Assembly: GCA_024234955.1 (NCBI GenBank)
Contig: JACKNK010000001.1
Coordinates: forward strand, 744,001-808,000
Direction: 5' to 3'
Length of the DNA: 64,000 nucleotides
Source of the DNA: Gammaproteobacteria bacterium
GTDB taxonomy: Bacteria; Pseudomonadota; Gammaproteobacteria; JACKNK01
A model generated the notes under the pieces. It was not told the origin of the DNA. It worked only from the letters and a program-made list of their open reading frames with translations, and did no database searches. Positions 56,996-64,000 of the stretch are shown piece after piece. The position numbers and the translations under genes are program-made. Position 1 is the stretch's first letter, and the number at the start of each line of letters is the position of its first letter.

Positions 56996-59434
56996 TCAGT
57001 GCGGCAAAACTGCGTCATCGGCTTTTTTACCCCGGCTTCGCGAGCCTACTTTTTTGCCCTTGTCTGCATCCTTGGCTTCGGAAGCCGGTAGCGGCATCCG
57101 CTGCAGGGCAACCTGCAACACTTCATCGATCCATTTGACCGGACGAATATCCAGCTGAGCCTGGATATTCTTCGGCAGGTCGATGAGATCCTTTTCGTTG
57201 TCGTGCGGGATCAACACCGTTTTGATGCCGCCGCGATGCGCCGCCAGCAGCTTCTCTTTCAGCCCCCCAATCGGAAGGACTTCGCCACGGAGGGTGATCT
57301 CGCCGGTCATCGCTACGCTGGCCTTCACGGGAATATCAGTCAGTGCCGAAACCAGAGTGGTGCACATGGCAACACCGGCACTCGGCCCATCTTTCGGCGT
57401 CGCGCCTTCCGGGACGTGAATGTGAATATCGAATTTCTGATAAAACTCATCGTCGATGCCAAGCAATTTGGATCGACTGCGCACCACCGTCATCGCAGCC
57501 TGAATCGACTCCTGCATGACGTCGCCAAGTTGGCCGGTATGCGTCAGACGACCTTTGCCCGTCACCACCGCCGCCTCGATGTTCATCAACTCGCCACCGA
57601 CTTCAGTCCAAGCAAGACCCGTGACCTGTCCGACACGATCCTGTTCTTCCGCGAGACCGTAACGGAACCGTTTCACGCCGAGGTATTTCTCGATATTGCG
57701 TGGTGTCACCGTCGTCTTGGTGCTGCGCGGCTTGAGCACGATGTCCTTGACCACTTTTCGACAGATTTTGGAAATCTCTCGCTCGAGATTTCGCACCCCG
57801 GCCTCACGGCTGTAATGACGAACGATGTCGCGCAACGCCGATTCGCTGATCGATAGCTCGTCGAGCTTCAGACCGTTGCGCTCCAACTGTTTGGGAACCA
57901 GATAACGCGTGGCGATATTGATCTTTTCGTCTTCGGTATAACCCGCAAGGCGAATGACCTCCATGCGATCAAGCAACGGCGCCGGGATGTTCAGGCTGTT
58001 TGCGGTCGCGACGAACAACACTTCCGACAAGTCGAAATCGACTTCCAGATAGTGGTCGTTGAACGCGTGGTTCTGCTCCGGGTCAAGGACTTCAAGCAGC
58101 GCAGACGACGGGTCGCCACGGAAGTCCATGGACATCTTGTCGATTTCGTCGAGCAGGAACAGCGGATTCCTGACCCCGACCTTGGTCATGTTTTGAATGA
58201 TCTTTCCGGGCATGGAGCCCACATAGGTGCGGCGGTGACCGCGAATTTCGGCTTCATCCCGCACGCCGCCCAAGGCCATGCGTATGAATTTACGATTTGT
58301 GGCACGGGCAATGGAACGCCCCAAGGAGGTCTTACCAACACCGGGGGGCCCAACCAGGCAAAGAATTGGCGCCTTGACCTTCTTCACTCGCTGCTGAACC
58401 GCGAGGTACTCAACGATACGCTCCTTGACCTTTTCCAAACCGTAATGGTCTTCGTCCAGCACCTGTTCGGCGCGAGGCAGATCCTTACGAACCTTGGAAC
58501 GCTTCTTCCACGGCGCATCGACCAAGGCATCGATGTAATTGCGAACCACGGTGGCTTCAGCGGACATCGGTGACATCTGCTTGAGTTTGTTCAGCTCGCT
58601 GCTGGCCTTCGCCCGCGCCTCGTCGCTCATGCCCGCGTTTTCAATTTTCTGCTCGAGTTCCTCCATCTCATTGGGCGCATCTTCCATATCGCCCAATTCT
58701 TTCTGGATGGCTTTCATCTGCTCGTTCAGGTAGTACTCGCGCTGGCTCTTCTCCATCTGCTGTTTGACCCGCGAACGGATGCGCTTTTCGACCTGAAGAA
58801 TGTCGATTTCCCCTTCAATCTGCGCCGTCAGGTGCTCCAGACGGGTCCGCAGGTCTTCAAGTTCCAGCAAGGTCTGCTTGTCATCGAGCTTTAGCGGCAT
58901 ATGGGCCGCAATGGTGTCTGCCAACCGACCCGGGTCATCAATCCCGTTCAGTGAGGTCAACACCTCGGGCGGAATTTTCTTGTTCAACTTCACGTATTGG
59001 TCGAACAGACTGACCATCGAGCGCGCGAGGATGCCGATCTCCTTATCCTGGGTGTCGTCGGCATCGGCGACAATGATGTCTGCAGTGAAGAACTCACCGT
59101 CGCCATGCATCGCCTCGACCTTTGCACGTCGAACCCCTTCCACCAGCACCTTGACAGTCCCATCCGGAAGCTTGAGCAGTTGCAGAATGGTTGCGTAGGT
59201 GCCCAGAGCGTGGATGTCATCGATCTGCGGATCGTCCACTTCCGCACTCTTCTGCGCCACCAGCAGGATGTGCTTGTCGACGCTCATCGCGGCATCCAAT
59301 GCCTGGATCGACTTCTCGCGTCCGACGAAGAGCGGAATCACCATGTGCGGATAGACCACCACGTCACGCAATGGCAGAACAGGGACGGCGGTCATGGCGC
59401 CGCTGGTCACGGTGGTATCAGTTTGCTTTTCCAC
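56996..59434 (-). CDS. lon: ATP-dependent protease Lon
   Basis: 812 residues: N-terminal substrate domain (VLPLRDVVVYPHMVIPLFVGREKS), coiled coil (~residues 190-270), AAA+ module with GPPGVGKTSLGRSIA and LLDEIDKM, and protease domain with the catalytic serine in GPSAGVAM and the partner lysine ~40 residues later. It degrades damaged and regulatory proteins. It has a Lys/Arg-rich C-terminal tail. 131 bases separate it from clpX. Confidence 0.97.
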   Translation of the reverse strand: MEKQTDTTVTSGAMTAVPVLPLRDVVVYPHMVIPLFVGREKSIQALDAAMSVDKHILLVAQKSAEVDDPQIDDIHALGTYATILQLLKLPDGTVKVLVEGVRRAKVEAMHGDGEFFTADIIVADADDTQDKEIGILARSMVSLFDQYVKLNKKIPPEVLTSLNGIDDPGRLADTIAAHMPLKLDDKQTLLELEDLRTRLEHLTAQIEGEIDILQVEKRIRSRVKQQMEKSQREYYLNEQMKAIQKELGDMEDAPNEMEELEQKIENAGMSDEARAKASSELNKLKQMSPMSAEATVVRNYIDALVDAPWKKRSKVRKDLPRAEQVLDEDHYGLEKVKERIVEYLAVQQRVKKVKAPILCLVGPPGVGKTSLGRSIARATNRKFIRMALGGVRDEAEIRGHRRTYVGSMPGKIIQNMTKVGVRNPLFLLDEIDKMSMDFRGDPSSALLEVLDPEQNHAFNDHYLEVDFDLSEVLFVATANSLNIPAPLLDRMEVIRLAGYTEDEKINIATRYLVPKQLERNGLKLDELSISESALRDIVRHYSREAGVRNLEREISKICRKVVKDIVLKPRSTKTTVTPRNIEKYLGVKRFRYGLAEEQDRVGQVTGLAWTEVGGELMNIEAAVVTGKGRLTHTGQLGDVMQESIQAAMTVVRSRSKLLGIDDEFYQKFDIHIHVPEGATPKDGPSAGVAMCTTLVSALTDIPVKASVAMTGEITLRGEVLPIGGLKEKLLAAHRGGIKTVLIPHDNEKDLIDLPKNIQAQLDIRPVKWIDEVLQVALQRMPLPASEAKDADKGKKVGSRSRGKKADDAVLPH

Positions 59435-59565
59435 GGGAAGGAAACCTCAATCATGGGCCGATCGGATCGGCACCAAGAGAAAACGAATGTTTGACGTCCC
59501 ACCCGGCAACCGCCGGGATAAGACAATGTGCGCCCCAGGTATTGAACTCGTCGAGGCGGCGGGAA

Positions 59566-60843
59566 TCATTCTGAAGCGAGACGTTTCTGCTCAGTCTGCT
59601 CGTAAATGATGTACGGGCTGGACTCACCGGTAATCGCGGCTTCATCGACCACCACCTTGCTGACGTTCTGCTCGGAAGGCAGGTCGTACATGGTATCGAG
59701 CAAGGTGGTTTCAAGGATGGTGCGCAAACCCCGCGCCCCGGTCTTGCGCTCCATGGCCTTGCGGGCAATGGCGCTGAGTGCGTCGTCACGAAATTCCAAA
59801 TCGCACTGTTCCATCTCGAACAGGCGCTGATACTGCTTGGTGAGAGCATTCTTGGGCTCGGTAAGAATCTGCACCAAGGCCTCTTCGTCGAGTTCCTCAA
59901 GCGTCGCAACCACCGGCAGACGACCGACGAACTCAGGGATCAGTCCGTAACCGATGAGATCTTCGGGTTCGACATCGAACAGGACCTCGCCGACATTACG
60001 CTTGTCGTCCTTGCTCTTGACCTCGGCGTGGAAGCCGATTCCGCCTTTCTCGGAGCGCCGCTTGATGACCTTTTCCAGGCCGGCAAACGCACCGCCGACG
60101 ATGAACAGAATATTGCTGGTATCGACCTGCAGGAACTCTTGCTGCGGGTGTTTGCGACCACCTTGCGGCGGCACCGAGGCCACCGTGCCTTCAATCAGCT
60201 TGAGCAATGCCTGCTGCACGCCCTCTCCGGACACATCTCGGGTGATGGACGGGTTCTCGGCCTTGCGGGAAATCTTGTCGATCTCATCGATATAGACAAT
60301 GCCCGTCTCCGCCTTCTCGACGTCGTAATCGCACTTCTGCAAGAGCTTCTGGATGATGTTCTCGACGTCCTCACCGACATAACCCGCTTCCGTCAGCGTG
60401 GTGGCGTCCGCGATGGTGAACGGCACATTGAGCAAGCGGGCGAGCGTCTCGGCGAGCAGGGTCTTACCGGAACCGGTCGGGCCGATCAGCAGGATATTGC
60501 TCTTCGCCAATTCCACGCCGTCGCTGTTGCGGCTTTTCTCTTCAAGCCGCTTGTAATGGTTATAAACCGCGACGGAAAGCACCTTTTTGGCGCGCCCCTG
60601 ACCGATGACGTATTCGTCCAGAATGGCTTTAATTTCATGCGGCTTGGGCAACGCATTGTCTTCGCCAATATCCTTGTCGTGCATCTCCTCACGGATGATG
60701 TCGTTACAAAGATCCACGCACTCGTCACAGATAAAAACCGACGGGCCGGCGATCAACTTACGGACTTCATGCTGATTCTTGCCGCAAAAGGAGCAATAGA
60801 GCAGCTTTCCGCTATCGTTGCCGTTCTTGTCATCCGCCATCAT
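59566..60843 (-). CDS. clpX: ClpX ATPase subunit of ClpXP
   Basis: 425 residues. The N-terminal zinc-binding domain has CSFCGK and CDEC; the AAA+ core has GPTGSGKTLLAETLA and VYIDEIDKI; a GF-type pore loop and the ClpP-binding IGF-like loop region are expected in the central part. It unfolds substrates for ClpP. It follows clpP by ~160 bases with a terminator between. Confidence 0.97.
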   Translation of the reverse strand: MMADDKNGNDSGKLLYCSFCGKNQHEVRKLIAGPSVFICDECVDLCNDIIREEMHDKDIGEDNALPKPHEIKAILDEYVIGQGRAKKVLSVAVYNHYKRLEEKSRNSDGVELAKSNILLIGPTGSGKTLLAETLARLLNVPFTIADATTLTEAGYVGEDVENIIQKLLQKCDYDVEKAETGIVYIDEIDKISRKAENPSITRDVSGEGVQQALLKLIEGTVASVPPQGGRKHPQQEFLQVDTSNILFIVGGAFAGLEKVIKRRSEKGGIGFHAEVKSKDDKRNVGEVLFDVEPEDLIGYGLIPEFVGRLPVVATLEELDEEALVQILTEPKNALTKQYQRLFEMEQCDLEFRDDALSAIARKAMERKTGARGLRTILETTLLDTMYDLPSEQNVSKVVVDEAAITGESSPYIIYEQTEQKRLASE

Positions 60844-60955
60844 TCAGTCTCGTCGCTGGAAATATCGTTGAGCTTATTCAACTACGTTAGACCGCGCACG
60901 CACAAGTAATACCGGGCAAGGTCGGTGGTATCGGCGAACCCTTGCGACGCCAATG

Positions 60956-60979
60956 AAAAAGGGGGCTTTCGCCCCCTTA
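60956..60979 (-). terminator. Terminator after clpP
   Basis: An 8-bp stem with a TTTC (GAAA on the minus strand) tetraloop, followed on the minus strand by a T-run. It lies 27 bases after the clpP stop, so clpX may use its own promoter or readthrough. Confidence 0.88.
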
Positions 60980-61005
60980 TCCAATCCGTAACAACGGGTT
61001 TCCGC

Positions 61006-61635
61006 TCACGCCACCGGTGCAATACGGCGTTCAAGCACCTGATCGATCAGGCCATATTCGACGGCCGCCGTACCACCCATGAAGTTGTCTCGATCGGTAT
61101 CCCGTTCGATCCTCTCCATGTCCTGGCCGGTGTGATCCGCCAGAATCTTGTTCAAACGTTCGCGCACCAACAGGATTTCCTTGGCGTGGATGTCGATGTC
61201 CGTGGCCTGTCCCTGAAAACCGCCGAGCGGCTGATGAATCATCATCCGCGAGTGCGGCAGGCAGAAACGCTTCCCCTTGGTTCCGCCGGTCAGCAACAGA
61301 GCACCCATGCTGGCCGCCTGACCGATACACATGGTACTCACATCCGGCTTGATGAACTGCATGGTGTCGTAGATCGCCAGCCCGGCGGTCACCGAACCAC
61401 CCGGAGAGTTGATGTAAAGGTGGATATCCTTGTCCGGGTTTTCCGACTCCAGGAACAACAACTGCGCGACCACCAGGTTGGCCATATGGTCTTCGACCGG
61501 CCCCACCAGAAAGATGACCCGCTCCTTGAGGAGTCGCGAGTAGATGTCGAAAGCGCGTTCACCACGCCCCGTCTGCTCGATCACCATCGGCACCAGGCCC
61601 AAGGCTTGCGTATCCAGCGCTCCAGCGTTGTTCAT
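61006..61635 (-). CDS. clpP: ClpP protease subunit
   Basis: 209 residues. Catalytic triad: Ser in GQAASMGALLL, His in LPHSRMMIHQP and Asp in DTDRDNFM. The N-terminal axial-loop region is GLVPMVIEQTGRGERAFDIYSRLL. It forms the tetradecameric proteolytic chamber. It follows tig by 52 bases. Confidence 0.97.
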   Translation of the reverse strand: MNNAGALDTQALGLVPMVIEQTGRGERAFDIYSRLLKERVIFLVGPVEDHMANLVVAQLLFLESENPDKDIHLYINSPGGSVTAGLAIYDTMQFIKPDVSTMCIGQAASMGALLLTGGTKGKRFCLPHSRMMIHQPLGGFQGQATDIDIHAKEILLVRERLNKILADHTGQDMERIERDTDRDNFMGGTAAVEYGLIDQVLERRIAPVA

Positions 61636-61687
61636 AACCTTCCCCGAGTTATTCGTTTACCAATGAGGCTGCTCAGGCAGCCCGGTA

Positions 61688-63001
61688 TCAACCTTCGTTG
61701 CGGGTCGGATTCATGACCGCATCGAAGTTCGATGCCTCTTCACCGACCTGGCACTGACCCAGGATCAGATCGACAACCTGATCCTCCATCGCCAGGGACT
61801 CAACCTGAGCGAGCATCTCACTATGCTGGTAATAGGTGTCGATAACTTCCTGAGGATCCTCATAGGATTCCGCAAAACCTTCGATCAATGCACGGACCTT
61901 GGCTTCGTCAGCGGTGATTTCATTGGTCTTGATCACCTCACCCAGCAACAACCCAAGGCTGACGCGGCGCTTGGCCTGATCTTCAAACAGCGAGACCGGC
62001 AGTTCCGGCGCCTTGCCATGCGTGGTCGAGGTCAGCTGTTCGATCATCTGTTGCTGCAGACGCTTGGCCTCTTCCGCAACCATGGCACTCGGCAGATCCA
62101 CCGGATTGGCCTCCAGGACCGCGTTCATGACGCTGTCCTTGAGCATGCCGCGCAGCTTCTGACCGAGTTCACGCTCCATGTTTTCGCGGACCTGGGCACG
62201 CAGCGCATCCACGCCACCTTCCTCGATCCCGAGCGAGGTCGCGAAGTCGTCATTCATCTCCGGCAGGGTCTCACCGAAAACCTTCTTCACGCTGACCTCG
62301 AAATGCGCCGTCTTGCCAGCCATTTCGTCGATGCGGAAGTCTTCCGGGAACGTCACATCAAAGCTGCGCGAATCACCCGCCTTGGCGCCAACCAATTGCG
62401 TTTCGAAATCGTCGCCGAGATTGCCACCCCCCAACACCAACTGGGCGTCATCGCGCTTGTTGCCGGGAAAATCCGCGCCGTCGGCCAGCTTACCTTGGTA
62501 ATCGATGACCATACGATCCCCCTTGGCCGCCTCACGCTCGACCTCCTCCCAGCCTGCCTGCTGTGAGCGCAGCTTTTCGAGCATCGCATCGATATCCGCA
62601 TCGGTGACTTCCGCCATGGTCTGGGTCACGGACAGCGCACTCAGGTCGCCGACGGTGATTTCCGGATACACCTCAAAGATCGCGGCATAGGAAAAATCCT
62701 CACCGATCTGGTCCTTGACGGACTCGACGGAAGGCATACCTGCCGGGTTGACGTTTTCCTGCTGGAAGGCTTCACGCAAGGTGGACTCGATCACTTCGCC
62801 CAACACTTCCTGGCGGATCGAATCGCCAAACTGCTTCTTCACCAACTTGACCGGCACCTTGCCGGGACGGAAACCATCCAAGCGCACGCGGCGCGCGTAC
62901 TGCTTGATGCGCGATTCGACCTCGCCATCCACCCGCTCGGCCGGAACTTCGACCGTCATGCGGCGCTGCAAACCCTCGGTCGTCTCAACTGATACGCGCA
63001 T
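61688..63001 (-). CDS. tig: Trigger factor
   Basis: 437 residues from ATG 63001. The ribosome-binding signature is GFRPGKVP; a PPIase (FKBP-like) domain spans ~residues 150-240 and the C-terminal chaperone arms follow. It folds nascent chains at the ribosome exit. The open frame upstream runs into the tRNA-Leu gene and is not part of the protein. Confidence 0.97.
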   Translation of the reverse strand: MRVSVETTEGLQRRMTVEVPAERVDGEVESRIKQYARRVRLDGFRPGKVPVKLVKKQFGDSIRQEVLGEVIESTLREAFQQENVNPAGMPSVESVKDQIGEDFSYAAIFEVYPEITVGDLSALSVTQTMAEVTDADIDAMLEKLRSQQAGWEEVEREAAKGDRMVIDYQGKLADGADFPGNKRDDAQLVLGGGNLGDDFETQLVGAKAGDSRSFDVTFPEDFRIDEMAGKTAHFEVSVKKVFGETLPEMNDDFATSLGIEEGGVDALRAQVRENMERELGQKLRGMLKDSVMNAVLEANPVDLPSAMVAEEAKRLQQQMIEQLTSTTHGKAPELPVSLFEDQAKRRVSLGLLLGEVIKTNEITADEAKVRALIEGFAESYEDPQEVIDTYYQHSEMLAQVESLAMEDQVVDLILGQCQVGEEASNFDAVMNPTRNEG

Positions 63002-63064
63002 AACCTTCAAGACCTCTGTTGCTGTCCGGCGGCTCGCCGGAGTTTGTCGATTTTCAAAACGAAT

Positions 63065-63149
<85 letters not shown>

Positions 63150-63235
63150 GTGGGTAAGGGCCGTAAAAACCATCAGCCGCTTAAAGCAGCCGCGCAGTAT
63201 ACCGACAGAGCGATTGAGCCGGTAGCCGAAACGCA

Positions 63236-63263
63236 AAAGGGCTGCCCGAGGGCAGCCCTTTTG
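63236..63263 (-). terminator. Terminator after the tRNA Pro-Arg-His-Lys cluster
   Basis: A perfect 12-bp stem AAAAGGGCTGCC/GGCAGCCCTTTT with loop CGAG, lying just downstream of tRNA-Lys on the minus strand. Confidence 0.9.
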
Positions 63264-63275
63264 CGTGCTTCGAAT

Positions 63276-63351
<76 letters not shown>

Positions 63352-63427
63352 GATTTTTACTACTGACGCCGTGGCGTTTTTCAAGGCGCGGGATTAGACA
63401 ACACTTCGCCCCCGCCTTGCAACAAAA

Positions 63428-63504
63428 TGGGGTGATCGATGGGACTTGAACCCACGACCACTGGAGCCACAATCCAGCGCTCTACCAACTGAGCTACGAC
63501 CACC
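63428..63504 (-). tRNA. tRNA-His (GTG)
   Basis: 77 bases counting the extra 5' G that pairs with C73, a hallmark of tRNA-His; the anticodon is GTG and CCA is encoded. Confidence 0.96.
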
Positions 63505-63556
63505 ATTGTTCCAGCGTTTAACGTCCAGAAGACGTACTGCATATCGCTGCCGGGAG

Positions 63557-63633
63557 TGGCGCGCCCGGCAGGATTCGAACCTGCTACCCTCGGTTTAGAA
63601 GACCGATGCTCTATCCAAATGAGCTACGGGCGC
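63557..63633 (-). tRNA. tRNA-Arg (TCT)
   Basis: 77 bases with encoded CCA. The acceptor GCGCCCG pairs with CGGGCGC; the anticodon loop CTTCTAA gives TCT. Confidence 0.96.
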
Positions 63634-63699
63634 ATTCGATCCGACTGGTTCTCCGCCGAGGCAAACCGTTATCCAGCACGGTCTGCGAACGGAGCGAAA

Positions 63700-63776
63700 T
63701 GGTCGGGGCAGAGGGATTCGAACCCCCGACCCTCTGCTCCCAAAGCAGATGCGCTACCAGACTGCGCCATACCCCG
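63700..63776 (-). tRNA. tRNA-Pro (TGG)
   Basis: 77 bases with encoded CCA. The acceptor CGGGGTA pairs with TGCCCCG apart from the usual end wobble; the anticodon loop CTTTGGG gives TGG. Confidence 0.96.
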
Positions 63777-63904
63777 GTTGCCGCTGCCACACAGCCGGAA
63801 TTTCGATAACGAGCAACCGGCCGGGTCCAACGAGGCGCGCAATGGTACGAGTGCGCATGGGTCACGTCAACGCCGAACACGACTTAATCACGGTGTCCGG
63901 GACC

Positions 63905-64000
63905 TCACAACGCGCGGCACAGGAAATAATCGGAGTCCGGCGTATACAACGACGCGCCTGCCGAACTGTTCGCTTCCTTGGCGGCGCGGACATATCCCGT
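63905..64000 (-). CDS. Possible 3' end of a gene running off the window
   Basis: The minus-strand frame from 64000 to a stop at 63905-63907 encodes 31 residues (GYVRAAKEAN ... SDYFLCRAL) with host-like codon use. It is too short to assign. Between it and tRNA-Pro lie ~130 bases with no recognisable gene; the tRNA promoter should be there. Confidence 0.4.
   Translation of the reverse strand, partial: TGYVRAAKEANSSAGASLYTPDSDYFLCRAL

Overview
The window is a chromosomal segment of a GC-rich gammaproteobacterium that oxidises sulfur through the reverse (oxidative) dissimilatory sulfite reductase pathway. The main evidence is a complete, collinear dsrABEFHCMKLJOPNRS cluster in the Allochromatium vinosum gene order (4904-19062). 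The housekeeping block at the right end (tig-clpP-clpX-lon-hupB, tRNA-Val, tRNA-Asp, ppiD, and a Pro-Arg-His-Lys-Leu tRNA cluster) is also typical of Gammaproteobacteria. The affiliation is inferred from gene content and protein motifs; no database search was run.

Layout. (1) 1-2390: end of a CysZ-like sulfate permease, an agmatinase-family ureohydrolase and a PEP-CTERM-like exported protein. (2) 2410-4453, minus strand: a small operon divergent from dsrA. It encodes a short protein, a helical-repeat protein, a Cas6/Cmx6-like RAMP protein and a DsrC paralogue with no cysteines (RspA type). No CRISPR array or other cas gene is present. (3) 4904-19062: dsr cluster for siroheme sulfite reductase (DsrAB), sulfur relay (DsrEFH, DsrC), membrane complex (DsrMKJOP), the NAD(P)H oxidoreductase DsrL and maturation or accessory proteins (DsrN, R, S). 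Strong hairpins punctuate it between dsrA/dsrB, dsrC/dsrM and dsrP/dsrN. (4) 19082-23465: an unknown protein, a Kef-type antiporter, then SxtJ family - DUF5989 - carbamoyltransferase.

(5) 23557-40672: accessory region. A truncated PEP-CTERM gene is cut by an IS30-family element. A cassette array of a mobile or chromosomal integron follows (24834-37576). All cassette genes lie on the minus strand and read away from an intact integron integrase (37896-38891, plus strand). The integrase has a LexA-box-overlapped promoter. I can delimit nine cassettes by attC sites. From the integrase outward they carry an IS91-type transposase, a whole merRTPA operon, a DUF4344-like metalloprotease, a cupin, a second identical IS91-type transposase cassette, two two-gene cassettes of unknown function, a zinc-ribbon-like gene split by an IS3 element, and a Cys-rich exported protein. 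An IS1182-family element lies just beyond the integrase.

(6) 40697-46353: ATM1-like ABC exporter, S24-like protein, RND adaptor lipoprotein, YgjP-type metallopeptidase, quinone oxidoreductase and panD. (7) 46663-52413: a nitrate-assimilation locus, nasT - (ANTAR-type leader with terminator) - nrtA - nrtB - nrtD - nasS. Its leader shows a hexaloop hairpin that is mutually exclusive with the terminator stem. (8) 52469-64000: DAACS transporter, ppiD, tRNAs, hupB, lon, clpX, clpP, tig and a tRNA cluster.

The observations most worth following up are the Cas6-like/RspA operon next to dsr, the integron with duplicated transposase cassettes and candidate defence pairs, and the NasT-responsive leader.
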